Source: VXNE01 sp965200505
Lineage (GTDB): Bacteria > Pseudomonadota > Gammaproteobacteria > Pseudomonadales > Azotimanducaceae
Direction of reading: 5' to 3'
DNA length: 64,000 nt
Assembly (NCBI GenBank): GCA_965200505.1
Contig: OZ241343.1
Location: 3,100,001-3,164,000, forward strand
Below, piece by piece: positions 8,820 to 17,315 of this stretch. The position numbers and the translations under genes were made by a program. The number at the start of each line of letters is the position of its first letter. The stretch's first letter is position 1. The notes below the pieces were generated by a model. It saw only the letters and a program-made list of their open reading frames with translations, had not been told where the DNA came from and ran no database searches.

Positions 8820-10277
8820 ATGAAGCACGAATCCCCCGCAACTCGCATCATCGCCGCCGTGGCGCTCACCCTTGGCACCTTCAGCGAAGCCGCGCTCGGC
8901 TCGCCAGTCGGCGACACGCCCACCACCGCGCAAGCCCCGGACGGCGCCTTCATCAGTTGGCGCGAACACCTGATCGACGACCCGCGATTGAGCGGCGTGG
9001 ACTTCAGCGGCAGCGACGGCTTGCAGATGGGAGACCTCGATGGCGACGGCTTCGAGGACATCGTGTCCGTGCATGAATCGGACGTCACTTACGACGGGCA
9101 GCCCGATGGCCATGTGCGCATCGCCTTCGGCTCGGCCAGCCCGCACATTTGGACGAACATCACCTTGGCAGAGGGCGCCGAGGCCGCGGCGCCGGAGGAT
9201 GCCGCCCTGGGAGACGTGAACGGCGATGGCCATTTGGACATCGTGGTGGCCGCCGAGCTCTCGCACCTCATCTACTTCCAGAACCCAGGCGAACATGCCC
9301 GCACCGCCACATGGCCGCGCCTCATCCTGCCGGAGACGCGCAACCGCGGCTCCTACATCCGCGTTTTCTTGGCAGACCTCGACGGCGACGGCCGCCCAGA
9401 AGCGGTGGCGCCGAACAAGGGCACCCAGAACCCCGCGCAGGAGGACTACGAACGCCTCACGCCCATCTCCGTGTTCTCCATCCGCGGCAACCCCCTCGCC
9501 GCCGATGGCTGGCGCGAGACCATCCTTGGCAACTACTCGGTGCCGCAGAACGCCGAGCCCGTCGATCTAGACGGCGATGGCGATTTGGACGTGCTGGGCG
9601 GGATTCGGGGCGGCCCGCGGCTCATCTGGTTCGAGAACGTCGGCACGGACGCATTGGCCTTCACGGAGCGCCCCATCGCCATCGAGGGCGCGTGGGCCTC
9701 CGCGTTCCATGCGGCCTATGCGGATTTCAACGCAGATGGGCGTCTCGACATCGCCGCCGTGGTGGGCACCGGCGTCCCCCGGCGCGGTGCGCCCATGCAC
9801 TTGGCATGGCTGGAACAACCCGCGGCCAAAGACGCCCCGTGGCGGCCGCATCGCATCGGCCGGTTCGCGCCGGACACCATCACCGGCATCGCCTTGGGAG
9901 ACATCGATGGCGATGGAGACCTTGACGTGATGGCCGGCAGCTACAGCCAAGGCAACCGCGCCGAGGACGACGCCGCGGTGACGGCCGCCGACCCCCTCGG
10001 CCGCATCGGCTGGTTCGAGAACCCCGGCCGGTTGGGCGCCCCCTGGCCGCGCCACGACATCTCCCGCCGCAAGCGCGGCATGTTCGATCAATTCGTCGCG
10101 CGGGACATGGATGCCGATGGAGACTTGGACTTCGTGGGAACCCGCGGCAACAGCGCCCCCTACGACGGCGTGTTCTGGCTCGAGCAGGTGCGTTCGGCGC
10201 AACCACGCCCCGCCTTCACCCGCGCCCGCGCCGAAGACAGCGCGGAAATGCCGTTGCCGGCTTCACCAGCGCAGTAG
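8820..10277 (+). CDS. Secreted FG-GAP/VCBS repeat protein
   Basis: A 485-residue exported protein. The start at ATG 8820 gives a short basic end followed by a hydrophobic signal (AAVALTLGTFSEAALG). At least seven repeats carry an aspartate-rich calcium loop of the form GDLDGDGxxD: GDLDGDGFED, GDVNGDGHLD, ADLDGDGRPE, VDLDGDGDLD, ADFNADGRLD, GDIDGDGDLD and RDMDADGDLD. Such repeats fold into a beta-propeller like that of integrin alpha chains and usually bind surfaces, polysaccharides or partner proteins. No extra enzymatic domain is visible. It is transcribed divergently from the MerR-type regulator. Confidence 0.85.
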   Translation: MKHESPATRIIAAVALTLGTFSEAALGSPVGDTPTTAQAPDGAFISWREHLIDDPRLSGVDFSGSDGLQMGDLDGDGFEDIVSVHESDVTYDGQPDGHVRIAFGSASPHIWTNITLAEGAEAAAPEDAALGDVNGDGHLDIVVAAELSHLIYFQNPGEHARTATWPRLILPETRNRGSYIRVFLADLDGDGRPEAVAPNKGTQNPAQEDYERLTPISVFSIRGNPLAADGWRETILGNYSVPQNAEPVDLDGDGDLDVLGGIRGGPRLIWFENVGTDALAFTERPIAIEGAWASAFHAAYADFNADGRLDIAAVVGTGVPRRGAPMHLAWLEQPAAKDAPWRPHRIGRFAPDTITGIALGDIDGDGDLDVMAGSYSQGNRAEDDAAVTAADPLGRIGWFENPGRLGAPWPRHDISRRKRGMFDQFVARDMDADGDLDFVGTRGNSAPYDGVFWLEQVRSAQPRPAFTRARAEDSAEMPLPASPAQ

Positions 10278-10406
10278 CTCTCACGCCGGCCGAGTGCCCA
10301 CGGGGTGCGGAATGATGGCCCGTTCGGCACCCGCCCCCGCCTGCTGCCGGCACCCCAAAGCCCGCCCAGTTTTGCGACAATTGCGCCATGTCCTAGGGAG
10401 GTGCCC

Positions 10407-11951
10407 ATGCAGCGGAACATCGGCCAGTGGCTCACCAAGCGTGCGTTCATGAATCCGGATCGGGAAGCCTACGTGGATGGCAACCTAGATGTGCGGCTCA
10501 CCTTCGCCGAGCTGAACGCCAGCGGCAATCGCCTCGCCAACGCCTGCGTCGCGGCCGGCGTTCAGAAAGGCGAGCGGGTGGCGCTCTTGTTGATGAACAG
10601 CGCGGAGTTCGTCGAGGCGTTCTTCGCCTTGGGCAAGATCGGCGCCGTGGTGGTGCCGCTCAACTGGCGCTTGGTGCCGGACGAGCTCGCGTTCATCCTG
10701 AAGGACAGCGGCGCCAAGCGGCTCATCTTCGGCGAGGAGTTCATGGAGGCGGTGACGGACTTGCATGGCCGCGGCGATGCCACGGACATCACCCATTGGC
10801 TGCAAGTGGTGGACAACGACGCCCTGGTGCCATTCGCCGAGAGCTACCGCGCTTTCCGCGACGCGGCAACGGACGCGGAACCAGCACTCCGGGCCGCGAA
10901 CGACGACATGCTCTACATCATGTACACCTCCGGCACCACCGGCTTGCCGAAGGGCGTGGTACACACCCACGACACGTCCATCTGGGGTTGCGTCACCATC
11001 GCCGCCACCACTTACTATCAGGAAGCGGATCGCTTTCTCTCGCCGTTGCCGATGTTCCATGTCGGCGCCCTCACGCCCATCACGCTGAACGTGTATCGCG
11101 GCGTGACCAGCATCGTGATGCGCAGCTTCGACCCGGTGCGGGCCTGGGAACTGGTGGATCGGGAGCGCGTCACCATCGGCCTCGCGGTGCCGGCGATGCT
11201 CAACTTCATGCTGCAGGTGCCGAACTTGGAACGGTTCGATTTCTCGCAATGGCGCTGGTGCCTGTCTGGCGCCGCGCCGGTGCCGGAATCACTCATTGAG
11301 GCGTGTGCGAACATCGGCATTGAGGTGCATCAAATCTACGGCCTCACCGAAAGCTGCGGCCCGGCCTGCCTCATCGACGCGGAGAACGCCTTGGCGCGCA
11401 TCGGTTCCACCGGCAAGGCGTTCTTCCACACCGATGTGAAGATCGTCGATGGCAGTGGCGCCGAATGTCCGCCCAACACGCCGGGCGAAGTGATCGTGCG
11501 CGGCGACCATGTGATGAAGGAGTACTGGAATCGGCCGGAAGCCACCGCGGAGACCATCGTGGACGGCTGGCTGCACACCGGCGACGTGGCGCGGATGGAC
11601 GAAGCCGGCTTCGTCTATATCGAAGACCGCATCAAGGACATGATTATCTCCGGGGGCGAGAACGTCTATCCAGCGGAGATAGAGAAGGTGCTGCAAACCC
11701 ACGAGGGGATTTCCGAAGCGGCGGTGATCGGCCAACCCAGCGAGACTTGGGGCGAGTCGCCCTTCGCCATCGTGGTGCGGACGGACGACGCGCTCTCCGA
11801 AGCGGATGTGCTCGGCTTCTGCAATGGCCGCATGGCGCGCTTCAAGCAACCCAAGGGGGTGGCGTTCGTGGATGAGGTGCCGCGCAATCCCAGCGGCAAG
11901 ATATTGAAGCGCATCTTGCGCGAACAGTTCCCTGGGCCGGCGCCGGTGTAG
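10407..11951 (+). CDS. AMP-forming acyl-CoA synthetase
   Basis: A 514-residue member of the adenylate-forming (ANL) superfamily: it activates a carboxylic acid as acyl-AMP and then acyl-CoA. The P-loop-like motif YTSGTTGLPKG is at 173-183. The A8 hinge region lies around WLHTGDVARMDEAGFVYIEDR, and the catalytic lysine is in NPSGKILKR near the C-terminus. ATG 10407 is fixed by an AGGGAGG ribosome site at 10395-10401, five bases upstream. The chain length or aromatic nature of the acid cannot be read from sequence. The APH-like kinase gene follows after ten bases, so the two probably form an operon. Confidence 0.88.
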   Translation: MQRNIGQWLTKRAFMNPDREAYVDGNLDVRLTFAELNASGNRLANACVAAGVQKGERVALLLMNSAEFVEAFFALGKIGAVVVPLNWRLVPDELAFILKDSGAKRLIFGEEFMEAVTDLHGRGDATDITHWLQVVDNDALVPFAESYRAFRDAATDAEPALRAANDDMLYIMYTSGTTGLPKGVVHTHDTSIWGCVTIAATTYYQEADRFLSPLPMFHVGALTPITLNVYRGVTSIVMRSFDPVRAWELVDRERVTIGLAVPAMLNFMLQVPNLERFDFSQWRWCLSGAAPVPESLIEACANIGIEVHQIYGLTESCGPACLIDAENALARIGSTGKAFFHTDVKIVDGSGAECPPNTPGEVIVRGDHVMKEYWNRPEATAETIVDGWLHTGDVARMDEAGFVYIEDRIKDMIISGGENVYPAEIEKVLQTHEGISEAAVIGQPSETWGESPFAIVVRTDDALSEADVLGFCNGRMARFKQPKGVAFVDEVPRNPSGKILKRILREQFPGPAPV

Positions 11952-11961
11952 GGCCGCGGCA

Positions 11962-12966
11962 ATGGAGCTCGCCGAACTCGAACGGCGCTTGACGCCCTTC
12001 TGCCAAGCCAAATGCGAAACAGACGCAGTGCGCGTCTTTGACGTGTCCAAGATGCCGGGCCACGCGGGCTTCTCGTACGGTTTCAGCGTTGAGGCCCACG
12101 GCGCGGTTTCGAGTTGGTTCATTCGTCTGCCGCCGCCGAACGTGAATTGGCGCGGCACCGCGGACGTGCTGCGGCAAGTGGCGGTGCTGAACGCCTTGGA
12201 CGGCACCGCTGTGCCGCACTGCTCGGTGCAGTGGTCTGGCGATGATTTGGAGTGGTTTGGCTGCCCGTACTTCGTGGTGCCGCAGCTCGCTGGGGACGTG
12301 TTGCGGCTCGGCAAAGACGAGTGGGGCAGTGGGCTTGCCGAAGCACAGTTGCTGGAACTCGGCCGCCAGGCAATGACGGCCCTCGCCAACATCCACAAGG
12401 TCGATCCGGCGAAGACGCCGTATCTGGGCGAGGCGGTGCCCTTCGCGGACGATGTGGAGCGCTGGGATCGATTCTACGAACGCGCCGCGGACCCGGAGTG
12501 TCTGGAATGGGTGCCGGCGTGTCGCAAACGTCTGCTGGATACGCTGCCCGAGGACGCGCCGGTGGGCATCTTTCATGGAGACTTCCAAACGGCGAACCTG
12601 TTCTGCTCGTTGGAAGGGAAGTTGCTGGCCGTCATCGATTGGGAGTTGACCGGCATCGGCGCCACGCTCAACGACGTGGGTTGGATTTGCACGTTCAGCG
12701 ATCCGAAGGCGTGGCATGGCGGTGCCGCGTTGGGCCGCCCGATGTTTTTGGACCCGGAAACCCTGATGCGCCTCTATGCCGAAGCACACGGCGGCCACCT
12801 GCCGAACCTCAACTGGTTCCGGGCGCTGGCCGCCTACAAGTTCGCCATCATCACCGGCTTCAATTTGGGCCTGCACCGGCGCGGCAAGCGGCCCGACCCC
12901 TCTTGGGAACACACCGCCCTCTCAATGACGCCGCTCATCAACCGGGCACTGGAATTGTTGGGTTAG
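11962..12966 (+). CDS. APH-like phosphotransferase family protein (second copy)
   Basis: A 334-residue kinase-like protein of the same family and exact length as the one at 3778-4782, but clearly divergent in sequence. The catalytic motif is HGDFQTANL (H205-G-D207) and the metal-binding aspartate lies in VIDWE (D226). It starts ten bases after the acyl-CoA synthetase and its stop overlaps the end of the convergent CoA-transferase by four bases. Co-location with acyl-CoA genes points to phosphorylation of a hydroxylated acyl or sterol-like substrate rather than an antibiotic; that is inference from context. Confidence 0.78.
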   Translation: MELAELERRLTPFCQAKCETDAVRVFDVSKMPGHAGFSYGFSVEAHGAVSSWFIRLPPPNVNWRGTADVLRQVAVLNALDGTAVPHCSVQWSGDDLEWFGCPYFVVPQLAGDVLRLGKDEWGSGLAEAQLLELGRQAMTALANIHKVDPAKTPYLGEAVPFADDVERWDRFYERAADPECLEWVPACRKRLLDTLPEDAPVGIFHGDFQTANLFCSLEGKLLAVIDWELTGIGATLNDVGWICTFSDPKAWHGGAALGRPMFLDPETLMRLYAEAHGGHLPNLNWFRALAAYKFAIITGFNLGLHRRGKRPDPSWEHTALSMTPLINRALELLG

Positions 12967-14237
12967 GGGCCTAAGGTCGCCCCGTGGGGCTTGAGCGCTT
13001 CGCCTATTTGACGTTCCTCAAGCTCGCCGAACACTTCCGCGTCGTGCTCGCCGAGTTTCGGCGCCCGGCGCGAGATGCGCCACGGGCTGCCGCCGAACGC
13101 ATACGGTGCCCCCGGATAGATGATGTCGCGGTTCAAGCCCTCATGGCGCACCGGCGTATGGAAGCCACGCGCCTTGAAATGGGCGTCCTCAAACGCCTCC
13201 TCGGGCGCGTTGACCACGCCAACGGCCAGCCCGGCGCGTTGGCAGCCGAGGAAGAAATCCTGCGCGGGAACCGTGGCGGCGATCAGCTTCAATGCCTCCC
13301 GGCCGGCGCCGAAGATGGCGGTGATCTCATCGTCTGTGCCAAGCTGGGCCAGGTCGAACAGCCCTTCCCAATTGGCGCCCATCTCCAAGAACACCGCCTC
13401 GGGCAACTGCGCTTCCAAACCGAGTTCCTTGAGCCATCGGTGCAATGCCGCGAACTCGGCGGGCTTGCGCGGCGGCACGCCGGTGTTGGCGTAGCGTCCG
13501 TCTGCACAGCGTTGCTGCGTCTCGCTGGACGGCGAAGTGGAGGCGTGGCGGCCGGTTTGCCGCTGCACCGTGCGGCTGGACACCAGCCAAGTGTAGGATG
13601 CCGCCTCGGTGGTGACGTTCGAGGCCGCCGTCATGCTCACGTCGATGAATTGCCCGGCGCTGGTGACGCTCTGATGCAATAGGGCGGTGAGGGCGGACAT
13701 CACGGCGAAGTGGCAAGCGGTGTGATAGCCCTGCATGGCGCCCCGCACCGGCGGCAGCGAGTGATCGTCGTAGCCGCAACTCCACGGTGGGCCGGACGCG
13801 GCCATCAGGGTGAGGTCCGTGTAAGGCAAATCACTCTTCGGGTCTTGGCGTCCATAGGGCGTGACGGCCACATGAATCAAATCTGGTTTGATGGCGCTGA
13901 GATCGTCGTAGTCGAGGCCCAGGGCGGCGAGGCGCTGCCGGGGCTCGGCTTCGAGCAGCACATCCGCGGTGGCAATGAGGGAACGGAACCGCGCCCGGCC
14001 GGCGTCGTTTTCCAGATCGATCACCACGCCGCGTTTGCTGGTGTGGTAGTGCCACCAATAGAGGCTCCGGTTTGCGCCGGGTTCATCATCGAGAAACGGC
14101 GGGTAGTTGCGCGATGGGTCGCCGCCCGGTGGCTCCACCAAGATCACGTCCGCGCCCATGTCGGCCAGCAACTTGCCGGCAAGCGCAATGGGCGGTTGGG
14201 CGAGTTCCACCACCTTGAGCCCGGCGAGCGCCGTCAA
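12963..14237 (-). CDS. CaiB/BaiF (class III) CoA-transferase, likely non-catalytic subunit
   Basis: A 424-residue class III CoA-transferase-like protein (LKVVELAQPPIALAGKLLADMGADVILVEPP). The usual catalytic aspartate lies in YxDxTG-like segments; here the aligned segment reads MQGYHTACHF, with tyrosine in place of aspartate. It may therefore be a structural partner of the upstream paralogue, as in heteromeric systems such as benzylsuccinate CoA-transferase. The proposed start is TTG 14237, which overlaps the upstream stop by four bases (TTGA); longer frames run through the neighbouring gene. The acyl substrate is unknown. Confidence 0.8.
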   Translation of the reverse strand: MTALAGLKVVELAQPPIALAGKLLADMGADVILVEPPGGDPSRNYPPFLDDEPGANRSLYWWHYHTSKRGVVIDLENDAGRARFRSLIATADVLLEAEPRQRLAALGLDYDDLSAIKPDLIHVAVTPYGRQDPKSDLPYTDLTLMAASGPPWSCGYDDHSLPPVRGAMQGYHTACHFAVMSALTALLHQSVTSAGQFIDVSMTAASNVTTEAASYTWLVSSRTVQRQTGRHASTSPSSETQQRCADGRYANTGVPPRKPAEFAALHRWLKELGLEAQLPEAVFLEMGANWEGLFDLAQLGTDDEITAIFGAGREALKLIAATVPAQDFFLGCQRAGLAVGVVNAPEEAFEDAHFKARGFHTPVRHEGLNRDIIYPGAPYAFGGSPWRISRRAPKLGEHDAEVFGELEERQIGEALKPHGATLGP

Positions 14238-15469
14238 ATCACTGCCTCTTTCCTGAACGCCGCCACTTCTTCGGCGCTGTAACCCAACACCCGCGTCAGC
14301 ACTTCGTCGGTGTGTTCTCCCAAACAGGGGCCGCCACGCTGCAAGCGCCAGTCTGTCTTGGAGAAGTGAACGGGTTGGCCATCCACCCGCACATCGCCCA
14401 TCTTGGTGTGCCGCACTGTTGGCCAGAGGCCGAAGTCGCCGGTGCTGGGGTCTCGGTCGATGCGTTCTTCGGGCTTCATCACCGCGGCGACCGGCACACC
14501 GGCCGCGCGCAGCAAATCCTCCACATCGAACTTGCCTTGTGGCGCGGTCCAAGCGCTGATGCGGGCGTCCAGTTCATCCTGTGCGGTGAGGCGCGTGGCG
14601 AGGTCTGTGAATTGCGGCTCGCCACACCAGCCTTCGTCCACAACACCGGCGAACGCTTGCCAATCGGCTTGATGGCGGCAGGCGATGGCGATCCAGTCGT
14701 CATCGCCGGCACAGGGATAGATGCCGTGCGGCGCCATCGGCGGCCACTTGGAACGGTTCGCGTGGGGCTGCCCGGCGCGGCGGCTGGGGCGGCCGTTCAC
14801 CGTCCAATCCAACAGCGCTGGGCCGTGCAGGGTGAGGGCGGCCTCGGTGCAGGCCAAATCCACCCATTGCCCTTCGCCGGTGCGTTGCCGGTGCAGGAGC
14901 GCCAGCATGATGGCCATGGCCATGTAGTAGGCGCCGGTGTGATCCATGTAGGAATAGCCCCAGCCGGCCGGCTCGCGGCCCGGCAAGCCATTGGTGAACG
15001 TGAGGCCGGAAATCGCCTGCACGATGGGGCCCCACGTCTTGAAGTCACTATACGGGCCAACATGGCCGAAGCCGCAATTGGACACATAGATGATGTCTGG
15101 CTTGATCTCCCGCAAACGCTCGTAGCCGAAGCCCCAACGTTCCAGCACACCCTTGGCGAAGTTCTCGCTCACCACATCGGAAACGCTGATGAGCCGCGTC
15201 AATATCTCCTTCGCCGGCTCCTTGCGCAGATTCAGCGTGATGCCCAGCTTGCCGGCATTGTGGTTGTTGAAGGCGCCGCCCATGTCCACGCCGCGCCGCT
15301 CATCCACGAACGGTGGGGTGCCGCGCAGGATGTCCCAACGGCCTTCGTTCGCAGGGTCTTCGATGCGGATGACCTCGGCGCCGAACGACGCTAGCCACTT
15401 CGTGGCGCCGGCCCCGGCCAGCTGCCCGGTGAAGTCGCAGATGCGGAACGATTCGAGGGCGCCTGCCAT
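14234..15469 (-). CDS. CaiB/BaiF (class III) CoA-transferase, catalytic-type
   Basis: A 411-residue class III CoA-transferase that moves CoA between carboxylic acids through mixed anhydride and thioester intermediates on an aspartate. The start ATG 15469 opens with ALESFRICDFTGQLAGAGA, a standard family N-terminus. The segment YSYMDHTGAYYMAMA holds the expected catalytic Asp. The gene is followed, with a four-base overlap, by a paralogue that lacks this residue, so a heteromer is plausible. A SnoaL-like gene lies 34 bases upstream on the same strand. Together they suggest catabolism of an organic acid. Confidence 0.85.
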   Translation of the reverse strand: MAGALESFRICDFTGQLAGAGATKWLASFGAEVIRIEDPANEGRWDILRGTPPFVDERRGVDMGGAFNNHNAGKLGITLNLRKEPAKEILTRLISVSDVVSENFAKGVLERWGFGYERLREIKPDIIYVSNCGFGHVGPYSDFKTWGPIVQAISGLTFTNGLPGREPAGWGYSYMDHTGAYYMAMAIMLALLHRQRTGEGQWVDLACTEAALTLHGPALLDWTVNGRPSRRAGQPHANRSKWPPMAPHGIYPCAGDDDWIAIACRHQADWQAFAGVVDEGWCGEPQFTDLATRLTAQDELDARISAWTAPQGKFDVEDLLRAAGVPVAAVMKPEERIDRDPSTGDFGLWPTVRHTKMGDVRVDGQPVHFSKTDWRLQRGGPCLGEHTDEVLTRVLGYSAEEVAAFRKEAVI

Positions 15470-15503
15470 GCCCGCTGCCGTCGCTGTGCGCCCTTCGCCG
15501 GCC

Positions 15504-15986
15504 TCAAGCCCCGCCTTCGGCGCGTGGCCGCCGAAACGCGAGGTGCAGCTTGCGTCGCGCGAAGCGCCAACCGTCCGCCGTGCGAATGAAGCGATCCTCA
15601 TAGTGCCCGACCGCCGCCGGGCCATCGAACGCCACCGGCCCGGCGGCCAAGCTCTCCGCCCCGACGTGCCGATACAGGGAAAGGTAGGAGATGCCGCGCG
15701 CGGTGTTCGCATCCAGCGCTTCGATGAAGATGTTGGTGAGCACATGCCGCGAGCGCAGCTCATCCGGCCGCTTGGCGAGGGAGGCGCGGATGGCGGCCTT
15801 GCCGTCGAGGGCGCCGCCGGCGTCGAGCACCGCGTCTTCCGCGAACAACTCGACGAATGCGTCGTAATCCCGAAAGTCGATGGCGCGTGCGTAGGCGATG
15901 GAGAGCCGCGCACACTCGCGCTCGATGGCGTCCGCATTGAAGGGCGGCGTGGCTGCTTCCTGGCTGGTGTTGGCGGCGGCGCTCAT
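15504..15986 (-). CDS. SnoaL-like (NTF2-fold) protein
   Basis: A 160-residue protein of the NTF2/SnoaL-like cone fold: an N-terminal helix pair (ECARLSIAYARAIDFRDYDAFVELFAEDAVLD), then a curved beta sheet ending DRFIRTADGWRFARRKLHL. Segments are quoted only as landmarks at about residues 24-56 and 132-152. Members include small polyketide cyclases, dehydratases and ring-hydroxylating dioxygenase beta-like proteins. The active site is not defined. It sits first in a minus-strand group with the two CoA-transferases, so it may act on the same substrate. Confidence 0.75.
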   Translation of the reverse strand: MSAAANTSQEAATPPFNADAIERECARLSIAYARAIDFRDYDAFVELFAEDAVLDAGGALDGKAAIRASLAKRPDELRSRHVLTNIFIEALDANTARGISYLSLYRHVGAESLAAGPVAFDGPAAVGHYEDRFIRTADGWRFARRKLHLAFRRPRAEGGA

Positions 15987-16168
15987 GGCCGTGGTTGCGC
16001 CTCGGCATCTGTGACGCTGCCCATGATATGCGCGAATCGGCGGGCTGCGGGCGGCGACGGCGGACTTACCCGCGCCCTGTTGGTGGCGTGAAGCCCCCCG
16101 CCGAGTTCGCTACCATGCTCGACGTGGCTGCCTGCGCCCGAACCGTACTCGCCTGAGCACATAGTCCG

Positions 16169-17305
16169 ATGAAGTCAACGCACCACGATGCCGCGAGCCA
16201 ACTTGGCACTGCACCGTCGCGTCCGCCGGGCAGCGTGGTGGACGTGTTCTGCGGCGTTGGCGGCTTGAGCCACGGATTTGTGCAGGAGGGCTTTGACGTG
16301 CGTGCCGGCATCGACACGGACGCTTCGTGCCGCTACGCCTATGAGCGCAACAACGGGGCGCGTTTCGTCGAACGAAGCGTCGAGGACCTCACCGCAGGCG
16401 ACATCAACCCGTTGTTCGCTGAAGGTCAGCCACGCATCCTCGTCGGTTGCGCCCCTTGCCAGCCCTTCTCCACTTACAGCCAGAACCGCAAGGATGCGAA
16501 GTGGCGGCTGCTATCGGAGTTCGCCCGTCTGGTGCGCGATGTGCAGCCGGATGTGGTGTCCATGGAGAACGTGCCGCGCCTAGCGAGCTTCCACGGCGGC
16601 AGGTTGTTCGAGGGTTTTCTGGCGATGCTGGAACAGGAGGGCTACGCGGTGTGGTCGAACGTCGTCGATTGCGCGGGCTACGGGGTGCCGCAAACCCGCA
16701 AGCGACTGGTGGTGCTGGCGTCCCGCTTGGGCCCCATCGAGCTGCTGCCTCCAACGCATGCACCAGACGCCCACCAGACGGTGCGTGATGCCATTGCCGG
16801 CCTGCCGAGCATCGCCGCGGGCGAACACGACGCGGAAGACCCTCTTCACTACGCAAGCCGCCTCTCGCCCGCCAACCTCGCCCGCATTCGAGCGGCCAAG
16901 CCGGGTGGTTCTTGGAGCGATTGGGACCCGGCCTTGGTCGCCGAGTGCCACCGGAAGGGCACAGGTCGGTGGTATGGAAGCGTTTACGGCCGGATGTGCT
17001 GGGACGAGCCGGCCCCAACGATCACGACGCAGTGCAACGGCTTCGGCAACGGACGTTTCGGCCACCCAGAGCAAGACCGTGCCATCTCGCTGCGGGAAGC
17101 TGCGCTGTTGCAGACGTTTCCGCGAGGCTACGACTTCTTCGATTCAACGCAGCGCTGGTTCGTCTCGGCGACGGCGCGGTGGATCGGCAACGCCGTGCCG
17201 GTGGCGCTGGCACGAGCGGTGGCGCGGAGCGTGGCACGGGCGTTGGCGGGTGATGGCGGTGTTGATCGGCCGCCAACTGCACGGTTGCAGCAAGCCCTTG
17301 CCTAG
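16169..17305 (+). CDS. DNA (cytosine-5-)-methyltransferase
   Basis: A 378-residue m5C methyltransferase. Motif I is VDVFCGVGGLSHGF (about 24-37), motif IV GCAPCQPFS with catalytic Cys97, motif VI MENVPR (E133-N-V), motif VIII QTRKRL (175-180), and motif X has IGNAVPVALA near the C-terminus. The target-recognition region between VIII and IX is short. It starts a packed cassette: the next gene begins ten bases after its stop, followed by two more. It should methylate a specific DNA sequence with S-adenosylmethionine. No classical restriction nuclease is adjacent, so the effector must lie in the companions or be absent. Confidence 0.92.
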   Translation: MKSTHHDAASQLGTAPSRPPGSVVDVFCGVGGLSHGFVQEGFDVRAGIDTDASCRYAYERNNGARFVERSVEDLTAGDINPLFAEGQPRILVGCAPCQPFSTYSQNRKDAKWRLLSEFARLVRDVQPDVVSMENVPRLASFHGGRLFEGFLAMLEQEGYAVWSNVVDCAGYGVPQTRKRLVVLASRLGPIELLPPTHAPDAHQTVRDAIAGLPSIAAGEHDAEDPLHYASRLSPANLARIRAAKPGGSWSDWDPALVAECHRKGTGRWYGSVYGRMCWDEPAPTITTQCNGFGNGRFGHPEQDRAISLREAALLQTFPRGYDFFDSTQRWFVSATARWIGNAVPVALARAVARSVARALAGDGGVDRPPTARLQQALA

Positions 17306-17315
17306 AGGCACTCCC

